34,568 nt of DNA from IMG/VR virus record IMGVR_UViG_3300038825_000684, positions 1 through 34,568 of that record; one strand, written 5' to 3'. Position 1 is the first letter of the stretch, and each line of letters opens with the position of its first letter. The stretch is from a virus. This document shows positions 21,742 through 29,590 of this stretch, in pieces. A model generated the notes under the pieces. That model had not been told where the DNA came from. It made no database searches and saw only the letters and a program-made list of their open reading frames with translations. A program made the translations under genes and the position numbers.

Positions 21742-21923
21742 TATTTATATCCACCGCCTGCGCGTTTATATGCCAAGGCTAACATCTGGGCTTTCCTTGC
21801 GGACCACTGACCAGCTCGACCACCTTTATTTCCTGCCTTGATACGATTAAAGATACGCTTTCTCAACGCAGGCTTTGTATAATTACCTGCTTCATTAACT
21901 CGCGATTTACGTTTCTTCTTCAT
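21741..21923 (-). CDS. Small very basic protein
   Basis: A 60-residue protein, 19 Lys or Arg. Recognisable blocks GNYTKPALRKRIFNRIKAGN and GGRAGQWSARKAQMLALAYK, then GGGYK, are of a type I recall from many uncultured aquatic phages, without assigned function. The ATG overlaps the stop of the upstream gene (ATGA). Confidence 0.7.
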   Translation of the reverse strand: MKKKRKSRVNEAGNYTKPALRKRIFNRIKAGNKGGRAGQWSARKAQMLALAYKRAGGGYK

Positions 21924-22099
21924 TTACCCACCTTCCTCATAGCACTTGTATGTGATTGACCGAAGGTTGCTCCTTTGCGCATTGCAGACACCATAGATCG
22001 TAAATGTTTTGCAGTGTGATGCCTTGCATGCCTGCGCATTGCGCTGACCTGACGTTTACTTAATCCTGTTACACTAATTCCTTTTATTTTCATTACCAT
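21920..22099 (-). CDS. Small basic protein (59 aa)
   Basis: A 59-residue frame, 14 Lys or Arg plus several His, with repeated SAMR motifs (SAMRRH, SAMRKG, SAMRKV). Its stop overlaps the next ATG (ATGA). ATG at 22099 or the ATG at 22093 that shares a base with the upstream stop (TAATG) could be used. No family recognised. Confidence 0.65.
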   Translation of the reverse strand: MVMKIKGISVTGLSKRQVSAMRRHARHHTAKHLRSMVSAMRKGATFGQSHTSAMRKVGK

Positions 22100-22389
22100 T
22101 TAACCTTATTTGCCCAAAAGGCTGCGCTCATGCGACCTTTCGCAATGTTCTTAGCATGTCTCGCCTTAAATGACCTGCGCTTGGCTTTCATACGCGCTGA
22201 CTCACCTCGTTTTGGTTTACCAGCTGTTCTTGCTCCTTGCTGACCAAAGCGTATTAGTTTATACCTACCACCACTAGAAGCCATAACGACATGTGACTTA
22301 GTCTTATGACTTGGAGTTCGCTTTGGTTTATTCACCCCGCGCAGGCCCAGCCTGCGCATCGTTGCTTTGACTCTTGCAGGTACTGCCAT
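22093..22389 (-). CDS. Small basic protein (DUF6321-like)
   Basis: A 98-residue protein, 29 Lys or Arg. Blocks GVNKPKRTPSHKTKSHVVMA, YKLIRFGQQGA, RRSFKARHAKNIAKGRMSAA and a closing FWANKVKW match what I recall of the DUF6321 family, a small protein common in aquatic phages. Role unknown; the charge suggests nucleic-acid binding in the capsid or during packaging. Confidence 0.75.
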   Translation of the reverse strand: MAVPARVKATMRRLGLRGVNKPKRTPSHKTKSHVVMASSGGRYKLIRFGQQGARTAGKPKRGESARMKAKRRSFKARHAKNIAKGRMSAAFWANKVKW

Positions 22390-22616
22390 TATTTGCCTTT
22401 GAATACGCCTTCTAAAATGTCAGTGACTACGTCTACTACTTTCTCGAAGAAGATTTGCTCTTTTTCTTCGGATACAAATGGTATGTCAATTCGTTTATTA
22501 ATTGCACTAGCAATCTTTTCAGCCATTTCATCTGACCCTAAGTGACTAATTGCTTCTTCCTGCATTTTTGCAGCTTGCTCTTCAGCAAGTTTTACTAGCA
22601 TTGATTTAATATCCAT
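22389..22616 (-). CDS. Hypothetical helical protein
   Basis: A 75-residue helical protein (KSMLVKLAEEQAAKMQEEAI, then VVDVVTDILEGVFKGK). No membrane segment. Shares one base with the XhlA-like gene start side and with the basic-protein gene. Frequently such proteins sit next to the XhlA-like gene in aquatic phages, so a lysis-linked role is possible but unproven. Confidence 0.6.
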   Translation of the reverse strand: MDIKSMLVKLAEEQAAKMQEEAISHLGSDEMAEKIASAINKRIDIPFVSEEKEQIFFEKVVDVVTDILEGVFKGK

Positions 22617-22828
22617 TACATTAACCTCATTATTGCGTTGATTACGATGGGTAAAGTAACTAAGGCGATACTGCCCCAGACTTGCATCTTTGCGATGGTT
22701 GTATCGTGTCTTTCTACTTTACCATTTAGTTTATCTAAATGATTTTCAATTCTACCTAAACTAGAATAAATGTTTTTCAATCTTTCGTCATGCTTTACTA
22801 ATAATTGATATATATCTTTATTTTCCAT
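22616..22828 (-). CDS. XhlA-like holin-associated membrane protein
   Basis: A 70-residue protein. Residues 1-47 form a coiled coil (VKHDERLKNIYSSLGRIENH, LDKLNGKVERHDTTIAKM) and residues 49-68 one C-terminal membrane helix (VWGSIALVTLPIVINAIMRL). That layout is the hemolysin XhlA type linked to phage lysis cassettes. It overlaps the MscS-like gene by 11 bases. Confidence 0.7.
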   Translation of the reverse strand: MENKDIYQLLVKHDERLKNIYSSLGRIENHLDKLNGKVERHDTTIAKMQVWGSIALVTLPIVINAIMRLM

Positions 22829-23186
22829 CTTCCTGTCCTGTTATACTGTGAAACCTGCCACCATTTTTTGGTAGTTCTTTTTTAATCACCATTGTTTTTA
22901 AACTTTCGTTAGGCACTGCCATTTTTATATTCCATCTACCGTCTTGATCTTTCATATAGAACACTGTTTTTCTAATTCCCATACGCACAATACGAGCTGG
23001 TCGCTCTTCAGGGCCAAGGTAAACAACGTCGTCTTGATTGTAATCATTGCCAATAAAAACCATAAGTCCTTCGTAGACATTAAGTATGAGTCCTTTAAAG
23101 ATAGATACGCCCAAGTATGCAACAGCAACCCAGACAGCTTTTCCAAATAATTCCTCTGCAATAGTTTGAAACTCATTATGATTCAT
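22818..23186 (-). CDS. MscS-like beta-domain membrane protein
   Basis: A 122-residue protein with one N-terminal hydrophobic segment (about 15-45, AVWVAVAYLGVSIFKGLILN) followed by the pattern of the mechanosensitive-channel MscS beta domain: DDVVYLGPEERPARIVRMGI, RKTVFYMKDQDGRWNIKMAV, PNESLKTMVIKKE. The PNxxL end is characteristic. It is much shorter than a full MscS. It lies in the lysis block, so it may act on the inner membrane. The ATG overlaps the spanin-like gene stop (ATGA). Confidence 0.65.
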   Translation of the reverse strand: MNHNEFQTIAEELFGKAVWVAVAYLGVSIFKGLILNVYEGLMVFIGNDYNQDDVVYLGPEERPARIVRMGIRKTVFYMKDQDGRWNIKMAVPNESLKTMVIKKELPKNGGRFHSITGQEDGK

Positions 23187-23500
23187 TTCCGCTTCTTTTT
23201 TCCCCAGCTGAGTGGGTTGATGTTAAATTCCTTTTCATAGAATGATAGCTTACTTTCCAATTCTGCTCTCTTCCGCTCTTCTTCCACGCTGTGCTTGTCA
23301 AGTAAACTCCTAATCGTGCTATCCGCTTCCACCAATTCGCTTTCAAGACTTGCAAGTCGAGACTCAATACGATAGTACCCATACACAAAAGCACCCACAA
23401 GAACGCATAGCTGTATGGCCCACTTGAAGTTAATGCTAATAACCATATTGTCATCAACCACGCTGCTACGATAACTTCTCGCTGTTTGAACATCACTCAT
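23183..23500 (-). CDS. Membrane-anchored coiled-coil protein (possible i-spanin)
   Basis: A 105-residue protein with one membrane helix at about 26-44 (KWAIQLCVLVGAFVYGYY), then a coiled coil (ESRLASLESELVEADSTIRS, EEERKRAELESKLSFYEKEF) and a basic tail (WGKKKRK). This is the layout of an inner-membrane spanin, and it directly follows the lipoprotein gene with an 8-base overlap. The assignment is by architecture only. Confidence 0.55.
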   Translation of the reverse strand: MSDVQTARSYRSSVVDDNMVISINFKWAIQLCVLVGAFVYGYYRIESRLASLESELVEADSTIRSLLDKHSVEEERKRAELESKLSFYEKEFNINPLSWGKKKRK

Positions 23501-23738
23501 GCGTTATATCTTCAAACTGATGGTGTATCCAGCACCAGTTTGATTTTGTATAGACTTTCCCATGATAATAATGCATCACTGAATCAGCACCCATTATTTC
23601 TATAAACACTGTGTTTGCCACAGTATCCTGCGGAGTGATTACAACACCGCCTACGCTCCATCCTTGACTGCATCCGCTTATTGTACTGATAAGTAACAGG
23701 CAAATCATAGCTCGTACTAATAACTTTAAAATCACCAT
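23493..23738 (-). CDS. Small lipoprotein (possible o-spanin)
   Basis: An 81-residue protein with a signal peptide and lipobox LLISTISGC (Cys about 23), predicted to be lipid-anchored in the outer membrane. The remaining 58 residues are mixed and lack the proline-rich linker of many Rz1 proteins. The gene starts inside a different frame that begins at 23766 and overlaps it by 155 bases, a nested arrangement as in Rz/Rz1. Next to a membrane coiled-coil protein, so a spanin pair is likely. Confidence 0.6.
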   Translation of the reverse strand: MVILKLLVRAMICLLLISTISGCSQGWSVGGVVITPQDTVANTVFIEIMGADSVMHYYHGKVYTKSNWCWIHHQFEDITHE

Positions 23739-23766
23739 TGTCTAACTTCTCTATTGTATGTTTCAT
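23584..23766 (-). CDS. Overlapping small protein nested with lipoprotein gene
   Basis: A 60-residue frame whose ATG (23766) overlaps the stop of the upstream membrane protein gene as ATGA. The first 30 residues (MKHTIEKLDNGDFKVISTSY and DLPVTYQYNK) look like a genuine phage protein start; the rest is Arg- and Cys-rich and reads like the shadow of the lipoprotein frame. Either both frames are used or only one is; the ATGA link favours translation of at least the start of this one. Confidence 0.45.
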   Translation of the reverse strand: MKHTIEKLDNGDFKVISTSYDLPVTYQYNKRMQSRMERRRCCNHSAGYCGKHSVYRNNGC

Positions 23767-24053
23767 ATTACCATCCACCACGCCATAGCAGTTTCAACGA
23801 TTATATCCGCAATAGTATTATATGCCCATCGTCTTTTGCTGCCATACGGTTTCCAATTCTCAATGTAGTATTCAAATACTTCCCATAATACGCCAATAAT
23901 AAATACACCCATAACGCACCAGAAGTTGGTCCAACCCCACCACTGGAATACTTTGCAAAGAAACGCACCCGCAGCAATGTGGTATGCGGTCCACCCATCC
24001 AACTGACCAGTCTTGAGTTGCCATGATACTAAGGTTGATAAAGGACTTTTCAT
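23763..24053 (-). CDS. Two-to-three-TM membrane protein (YjdF/DUF2238-like)
   Basis: A 96-residue membrane protein with hydrophobic segments at about 25-38 and 43-58 and a third near 80-96. The conserved pattern GWTAYHIAAGA, then LWEVFEYY and NTIADIIVE resembles YjdF/DUF2238 membrane proteins by its His, the WExxEY motif and the N-T-x-x-D segment. It could serve as a holin given its place in the lysis block, but the conserved polar residues suggest another role. Overlaps its upstream neighbour by 4 bases. Confidence 0.5.
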   Translation of the reverse strand: MKSPLSTLVSWQLKTGQLDGWTAYHIAAGAFLCKVFQWWGWTNFWCVMGVFIIGVLWEVFEYYIENWKPYGSKRRWAYNTIADIIVETAMAWWMVI

Positions 24054-24340
24054 CTGTCTACTACTTGATTATTAATTATTTTATGTTGAATAATGTCGAT
24101 GCGCCCATGTGAATCACCGTGAATTTCGGTGCATTTATCTACGTAAGCATTTTCAATAGTCTCAAAAGAATTAGAACGCTGAACTATTGATCCATCTACA
24201 ACCAAGAAGTAATTATAGGAACTAGGATAGGTTAGTTCCTGTTTTGTACCATCACTCATCGCAATCATCTTACGCATTCCTGGCTTGGTGTTCTTATGAA
24301 TAACCACATCGTGATTCTGGGCGCATCGTCTAACAATCAT
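24050..24340 (-). CDS. Hypothetical protein
   Basis: A 96-residue soluble protein (MIVRRCAQNHDVVIHKNTKP at the start; YNYFLVVDGSIVQRSNSFET in the middle). No family recognised. It shares a base with the stop of the preceding gene and overlaps the following gene by 4 bases. Confidence 0.6.
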   Translation of the reverse strand: MIVRRCAQNHDVVIHKNTKPGMRKMIAMSDGTKQELTYPSSYNYFLVVDGSIVQRSNSFETIENAYVDKCTEIHGDSHGRIDIIQHKIINNQVVDR

Positions 24341-24573
24341 TATTCTTTTTCAGACTCCTCACTAGACTTAGCAAGAGACTCTTCTAGTAATCGAATAAAA
24401 GCATCTTTATTAACTGCAAGTTGCTGTTGAATAAAGTTATTGCTATTTATCTTTGACTCTATGTTTTCAAGATGTAAGTACATCTGTTTTTGCTCATCAT
24501 TTAAGTCCTCATTAACATCATACTCGACATCATTAAGAACAAGTTTAGGCGATTGATTTTCTTTTTTAGCCAT
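24340..24573 (-). CDS. Hypothetical coiled-coil protein (DUF6447-like)
   Basis: A 77-residue acidic protein: a short beta part (PKLVLNDVEYDVNEDLND) followed by a helix (YLHLENIESKINSNNFIQQQ) and an acidic tail. This beta-turn plus helix layout resembles, from memory, DUF6447 proteins found beside phage tail fibre genes. It lies two genes after the tail fibre gene here. Confidence 0.6.
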   Translation of the reverse strand: MAKKENQSPKLVLNDVEYDVNEDLNDEQKQMYLHLENIESKINSNNFIQQQLAVNKDAFIRLLEESLAKSSEESEKE

Positions 24574-24591
24574 TATTGACTCCTTGTTTAG

Positions 24592-24834
24592 TTAATCTTC
24601 TTTTTTACTATCTTCATACGCTTTCTTTATATCATCTGTCCACAGTGCATTTGCTAATGTTTTTAATTCATCTGATTCACCACTTACATCTGCATCTGGC
24701 ATAAATGCTTTTCTATGATATGAAAATGATATTTCTACACCATCTTCCATAATAGATGTTTTACAGCGTTCTTGAATACATTTGTATTCTCCACGCACTT
24801 CGTAATCGTATGTTTTTTTCTTTTCTAAACTCAT
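24592..24834 (-). CDS. Hypothetical protein after tail fibre gene
   Basis: An 80-residue protein (KTYDYEVRGEYKCIQERCKT), with acidic C-terminal part. An AGGAG ribosome site precedes its ATG. No family recognised; proteins in this position sometimes help fibre attachment, but there is no direct evidence here. Confidence 0.6.
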   Translation of the reverse strand: MSLEKKKTYDYEVRGEYKCIQERCKTSIMEDGVEISFSYHRKAFMPDADVSGESDELKTLANALWTDDIKKAYEDSKKED

Positions 24835-24868
24835 TTTAACTCCTTGTTAGTTCCAATTAATTATCCAA

Positions 24869-27800
24869 TTAATTATCTATGTATGTAAATGTTAGCATAA
24901 GATTATTACTTGATACATCTATATCATTATATGTTAATTCTGTTCTATCTCCAGTTGCATTTACATAATATAAATAAATGTCATCCGTAGATTCTAACAA
25001 TAGTCCATAAATACCAGTATTATTAGAAAAATTAGTTTTTTTAGCTGATACTGGAATCATATAGTATGTAGTTGATGCTATTGCGAAAGGTACTCCAGAA
25101 ATAACAACTTGGTCTGTTCCACCTCCATCATCGCTAAAAGTAAAAAAAGTTGATACAGTTACTGTGTTTCCTATTTTTGTATAGCTATTCTGGAAAGTTG
25201 CAGAAATGGTTGGAGCGTGTCCACTTGCACTAACAAAAGCTGGTGTCCAAGTGCCTTCTTCGTAATCATCAAGTACATTTGCTCCACCATCAGCAACTTG
25301 ACTTGCTGGAAATTGAATACCAGCAGTATGAACTAAAGCACCACTATCTTGTGCCATATAAACAGCAGTTACATCTGCATTACCAAGTGTTACTGAGTTA
25401 TGGTCTTGTCCAACTGCATCTGCACCAATAACAATACAATTACCAGCATCTGTAGCATTTGCTTCTGCACTGTGTCCAATTACAACATTGTCAACTCCAG
25501 CAATAATAGCATCTCCAGCCCCAGAACCGATTGCAACATTGTTCCTTCCTGAAGTAACAGCACCTAATGCCTCATAACCAACTGCGGTATTATTATCTGC
25601 GGTAGCAGTTAAAGCTCCATCAAGAGCCGCATATCCAATTGCTATATTTTGAGAGGCTCCAGCATTTGTACCAGACATAGCAGAATTACCAATCGCTACA
25701 TTTCTTTTATTTTCATCTGATGTAGATGCTCCACCTAATGCTCCATAACCAAGAGCAACATTGTCCTCACCTGTAGTTAGTTCATCCATTGCTTGGTATC
25801 CTACAGCCGTATTTCTTGCACCAGTTGTCAACGCTCCTAAAGCATCTGTACCAATCGCTACTGCTCCAGTTTGACTATTATTTGAAACTGCATCCATTGC
25901 ATTAGTTCCAATAGCCACATTACCTGAAAGTGTTCCAGTTCCACCTTGCAGTGCATTTTTACCAATAATTACATTATCGTGAGATGCGTCATTATTTATA
26001 TAATAACCAGCTTGACTTCCGATGACTGTATTAAAATCTTCTCCACCATCAGCAGTATACATTGCTTCGTATCCAAGAGTTGTATTTCTATTGCCAGTAG
26101 TTTGAGATGCTTGAGACTGATAACCAACAGCTACATTCATTGTTCCAGTTGTTAATGCCCCAAGTGAATTTCTCCCTATAGCAATCGTACCTGTTTGAGC
26201 ATTATCATTTGTAGCATCTAATGCAAAAGCTCCAATAGCAATATTATCATTTACAGTTATAGGATTACCAGCAAATGCTCCACCAAGTAAGGCTTGCTGT
26301 CCAATTGCAATATTATTATCAGCAGTACCTATAGAACCTTCATTTAAACTTGACATTGATTGATACCCAATAGCCACATTTCCAGTTTCGCCAAATGCGG
26401 ATGAACTAAGTGCGGAGCTACCAACAGATACATTACCACCACCTGTTTTAATAGCTTTTAAAGAATTATAACCCACAGCAGTATTATTGCTGTGATTTTC
26501 ATTATCTACACCAAATCCAGCACCATAGCCTACATATGTGTTATAATCCCCAGTCCTATTTCCAAAACCAGCAAAAGTTCCAAAGCCAGTATTTTTTTCT
26601 CCAGTTGTATTTTTATTTCCAGATGCGTGTCCGAAAAAAGCGTTGTCTTCACCACCAGATGCTATATTTAAACCAGTATAAGCACCAAATAAAGTATTAC
26701 CAGTTGTGCCATCTGCACCACCAGTACCACCACTATCATTATTAGAAAGTGAGATTCTGGAGTTGGTGTCAAGTTTAAATTTTAAATCACCAGCAGTAGC
26801 TGTAGTATTTGCACCAACATAAAAGTTTATAAGAGTTGCTGAGTTCCAATCACCATTACCACCACCAAGAAGAAGTGTATTAGCTGTAGATGAAGAAGAA
26901 TATCCAATTAGTCTTATGCTTTCTTCAGCATTGGTGTAATGAACACCAGTTATACCACCACTTTTTGACGTTGAATTTGTTCTTGTCCTGTTAGCATCAT
27001 TATCAGCACCAATGGTAATCCCATCAGCTTGATAGCTTTGCACATCTAAGTGAGTTTTGGGAGTTGAGCCTATACCAATATTTCCAGAACTATTAATGTG
27101 CATTCTTGTACTTGGATTTGCACCAGTACCGCCTGTTCCAAAATACAAATCACCTCTTGGGTCTACCGATATAAAAGAACTTTCGTCACTGGTATTGAAT
27201 CTGGTATTAGCACCAGATGTATCAACCTGACAGTTAGCACCAATCATTACTCCAATACCTACATTACTTGCTTGTCGAACACCTTGTATTATGGCATCAG
27301 TATCAACAACTGCATCTTGCCATCTAATACCTTGTCCTCCTGTCGTGTAAACGTCTGGCTCAAATGCTATATCTGCTTCTGGGCTGTTTGTCCCGATACC
27401 AACTCGCTTGTCTCCAGTAAGAGTTAAAACTTCATTAGCATTAGTTGTGCTACCATCGCTAATAAAAAATCTTGTTTTACAATCAGAAGCACTTCCACCA
27501 GCCCATTCGTTAGTAATTTTATTTATGTATTGGTCACTACCAAAAGTAAATCTTAATTCAGTATTATTTCCATCTTGCAAATGCAAAGTAGCGTCTGGAC
27601 TTGTTGATCCAATACCTACATTTCCTGAACCATCTATTCGCATTTTTTCAGACGTACTACCAACTCTAAAAATTATATTACCACCAGTACCTGAAGTACC
27701 TCTATCTGCACTAATGTAAAGGTCATCTGATGATGCAAAAATATGATGGTATTTACTGTCGTCTGAATCTGTAAATCTTAATACTGGTTCTGCTGATTGT

Positions 27801-28792
27801 AGATGCAGTAATTCTGATGGTGAGTCAGTTCCAATACCAAGCCGACCATTATTATCCAGCCTCATTTTTTCAGAAAATGTGCTTCCATCTGTCCTTGTCC
27901 AAAATTGCAATGCACCTGTTTCACTTCCACTACTTACATTTGTTGCTAGACCAGATATTCTTGAATAAGTAGTTGCATTTCCATCACTATCATCACCACC
28001 AAAATTTATTATTCCTACTAAATCATCATTAGCAGTTGATGCAGACTGGTGATAAAAATCTAATTGAGCCCCACCAGAACCATCATTTGTTGATTCTAAT
28101 TTTAATAAATCACCTGTTCCTTTGATGTGCACTTTTGTATCTGGGCTTGTCTCGCCTATACCCATAGACCCTTGCTCAAAAATATACTCTGAAAAACCAA
28201 GAGTAAGTGGAACATTGGCATTTCTTGCATCATTAGTACCCATTAAGTGTATTTTAGAACTAACACTTGTCACCTCAAGATTTTGGTCAGTACCAACATT
28301 TATGTGGAGTTTACTTGAAGGTGATACGCCTAGACCAAGATTACCAGAAAAAGTAGCATTAGAATCACCATTAATGGTGAGGATGTTTGTAGAGTCTGCC
28401 CTGACTTGAAATGCAAGGTCATCTGCGGTAGTTCCAGCAATTTTAACTAATGCCCCATAACCACCAGTATCTGTATTTTCAAACCTCCCAGCATAATCAT
28501 TATTAACAGCACCTTTAACTTCAAGTATTGCAGTTCCTACTCTTGCTCCTAAATTTGCTCTTGAATTAGTTGTATCGACAACAAATACATCTGTTCCGTC
28601 AGCTTTTTCTACTAAAAATGCAGAAGTATCTGTGACTTTAATTTGTGATGTGCCTTCTATTATCTCATCAAAGGATAGTGAGCCACCGCCATCTACCTGG
28701 AGATCACCATTAATGACCAAGTCTCCTGTAATGGTTCCGCCAGAAGAGATTTGCGCTGATGTGTTGCTAATTAAATTTTTAAAGGATGCCAT
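24869..28792 (-). CDS. Tail fibre with VGIG and YadA-like head repeats
   Basis: A 1307-residue fibre protein. The N-terminal 30 residues begin with SFKNLISNTSAQISSGG. About six copies of a GNVGIGTxSPxxxLHI-type repeat occupy residues about 140-590. Residues about 690-1210 hold about 20 degenerate YadA/Hep_Hag-type repeats (IAIG..AL...TTG..NTAVGY), which form a trimeric beta-roll. The C-terminus (EGTWTPAFVSASGHAPTISA and on) is a globular end seen in other phage fibres. It is the probable receptor-binding fibre. Its base composition differs from its neighbours: only one GCGC in 3.9 kb, at the 5' end, and heavy use of ACC/GGT-type codons. Domain exchange is likely. Confidence 0.88.
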   Translation of the reverse strand: MASFKNLISNTSAQISSGGTITGDLVINGDLQVDGGGSLSFDEIIEGTSQIKVTDTSAFLVEKADGTDVFVVDTTNSRANLGARVGTAILEVKGAVNNDYAGRFENTDTGGYGALVKIAGTTADDLAFQVRADSTNILTINGDSNATFSGNLGLGVSPSSKLHINVGTDQNLEVTSVSSKIHLMGTNDARNANVPLTLGFSEYIFEQGSMGIGETSPDTKVHIKGTGDLLKLESTNDGSGGAQLDFYHQSASTANDDLVGIINFGGDDSDGNATTYSRISGLATNVSSGSETGALQFWTRTDGSTFSEKMRLDNNGRLGIGTDSPSELLHLQSAEPVLRFTDSDDSKYHHIFASSDDLYISADRGTSGTGGNIIFRVGSTSEKMRIDGSGNVGIGSTSPDATLHLQDGNNTELRFTFGSDQYINKITNEWAGGSASDCKTRFFISDGSTTNANEVLTLTGDKRVGIGTNSPEADIAFEPDVYTTGGQGIRWQDAVVDTDAIIQGVRQASNVGIGVMIGANCQVDTSGANTRFNTSDESSFISVDPRGDLYFGTGGTGANPSTRMHINSSGNIGIGSTPKTHLDVQSYQADGITIGADNDANRTRTNSTSKSGGITGVHYTNAEESIRLIGYSSSSTANTLLLGGGNGDWNSATLINFYVGANTTATAGDLKFKLDTNSRISLSNNDSGGTGGADGTTGNTLFGAYTGLNIASGGEDNAFFGHASGNKNTTGEKNTGFGTFAGFGNRTGDYNTYVGYGAGFGVDNENHSNNTAVGYNSLKAIKTGGGNVSVGSSALSSSAFGETGNVAIGYQSMSSLNEGSIGTADNNIAIGQQALLGGAFAGNPITVNDNIAIGAFALDATNDNAQTGTIAIGRNSLGALTTGTMNVAVGYQSQASQTTGNRNTTLGYEAMYTADGGEDFNTVIGSQAGYYINNDASHDNVIIGKNALQGGTGTLSGNVAIGTNAMDAVSNNSQTGAVAIGTDALGALTTGARNTAVGYQAMDELTTGEDNVALGYGALGGASTSDENKRNVAIGNSAMSGTNAGASQNIAIGYAALDGALTATADNNTAVGYEALGAVTSGRNNVAIGSGAGDAIIAGVDNVVIGHSAEANATDAGNCIVIGADAVGQDHNSVTLGNADVTAVYMAQDSGALVHTAGIQFPASQVADGGANVLDDYEEGTWTPAFVSASGHAPTISATFQNSYTKIGNTVTVSTFFTFSDDGGGTDQVVISGVPFAIASTTYYMIPVSAKKTNFSNNTGIYGLLLESTDDIYLYYVNATGDRTELTYNDIDVSSNNLMLTFTYIDN

Positions 28793-28801
28793 GTTACGCT
28801 C

Positions 28802-29134
28802 CTATGCTAGTACGATGCGTACAGTAGCTGTCGCACCTTTGCCGAGTATGTGTAAATAAACTGCTGCACCAATACCGTGAGGTACATTTAATTCGTAAAT
28901 AGTGTCTCCGCCCGCTAAATACAGGCTATTTGACGCGCTTATCATATCGCTGGAACTACTACTGAATCCATAATAAATATCGCTACTGGGCTGTAATATG
29001 ACGCTGTGTACCGCAGTAACGTCTAGGTTATATTCTGTGCTGGTGGTAACGCTTTGTGCTGTTTGTACTGAATGATTTGCAGAACTGCTGATATTCAGTG
29101 ATTCAACCACTGAATGCTTGGATAGATCAGCCAT
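28802..29134 (-). CDS. Hypothetical small structural protein
   Basis: A 110-residue Ser-rich protein: an N-terminal low-complexity half (SSSANHSVQTAQSVTTSTEY) and a beta-rich C-terminal half (IYYGFSSSSSDMISASNSLY, YELNVPHGIGAAVYLHILGK) resembling small virion proteins next to tail fibre genes. Position between the capsid and fibre genes suggests capsid decoration or fibre attachment. Confidence 0.6.
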   Translation of the reverse strand: MADLSKHSVVESLNISSSANHSVQTAQSVTTSTEYNLDVTAVHSVILQPSSDIYYGFSSSSSDMISASNSLYLAGGDTIYELNVPHGIGAAVYLHILGKGATATVRIVLA

Positions 29135-29195
29135 CTTGTTTCTCCTTCTTGAATGCCTTACCGAGCGTGACTACTCTCATGGGCATTTCGGTTAT

Positions 29196-29381
29196 TTAAT
29201 CTATGATGCCTTGACTTCGTAGACTAGCATCGCTTATTCCTTTCATGTGAATGATTGGACTTGCTATCAACTTGCGAACCTTTACAGATTTGCATTTTGG
29301 GCAAGTTATTTTATCATCCTTGGACCATAACTGTTCCCATTTATACTTGCAAGGATGACAAAGAAAATCGTTGGTCTTCAT
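29196..29381 (-). CDS. Zinc-ribbon small protein
   Basis: A 61-residue protein with two CxxC pairs (CHPC and CPKC, about residues 8-11 and 27-30) in the layout of an FmdB-like zinc ribbon, followed by a basic stretch. The ATG overlaps the stop of the upstream small gene (ATGA). Probably a nucleic-acid-binding or assembly helper. Confidence 0.65.
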   Translation of the reverse strand: MKTNDFLCHPCKYKWEQLWSKDDKITCPKCKSVKVRKLIASPIIHMKGISDASLRSQGIID

Positions 29382-29539
29382 TTCTTCTTTTTAAGACTTA
29401 TCTTTCTTTTAGGCTTCTTGACCTCGCCATTTTCATTGCAAGGCTCACATCCATCTGCGATGTATGCATCAATCTGTTCTTTACTTATAGAATCCTGTTT
29501 ACCAAAAACCGATCCATCTTTTCTTTTAAAATATTTCAT
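29378..29539 (-). CDS. Small protein after capsid gene (53 aa)
   Basis: ATG at 29539 with AGGAG five bases upstream. The 53-residue product starts MKYFKRKDGSVFGKQ, has CEPC in the middle and a very basic end (KKPKRKISLKKKK). Its stop overlaps the next ATG (ATGA). Small proteins with the N-terminal pattern YFKxxDGSVF are common in aquatic phages. Function unknown. Confidence 0.7.
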   Translation of the reverse strand: MKYFKRKDGSVFGKQDSISKEQIDAYIADGCEPCNENGEVKKPKRKISLKKKK

Positions 29540-29550
29540 TTTATCTCCTT

Positions 29551-29579
29551 AAAACTGGGTGGGCCACAAGACCCACCCA
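29551..29579 (-). terminator. Hairpin after major capsid gene (terminator or attenuator)
   Basis: TGGGTGGG (29556-29563) and CCCACCCA (29572-29579) form a perfect 8-bp stem with an 8-base loop; on the minus strand it is followed by a short GTTTTAAG. It lies just after the capsid gene and before the downstream genes. A short T-run makes partial termination likely, which would lift capsid mRNA relative to downstream genes. Confidence 0.65.
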
Positions 29580-29590
29580 ATTATCATTCC

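Noticed and set aside
23176-23496. 106-codon frame with two hydrophobic stretches (holin-like) overlapping the coiled-coil membrane protein
   Set aside because: The overlapping 105-residue frame has clean junctions at both ends (8-base overlap and ATGA). The hydrophobic stretch is the frame-shifted image of its membrane helix. It cannot be excluded as a second product.
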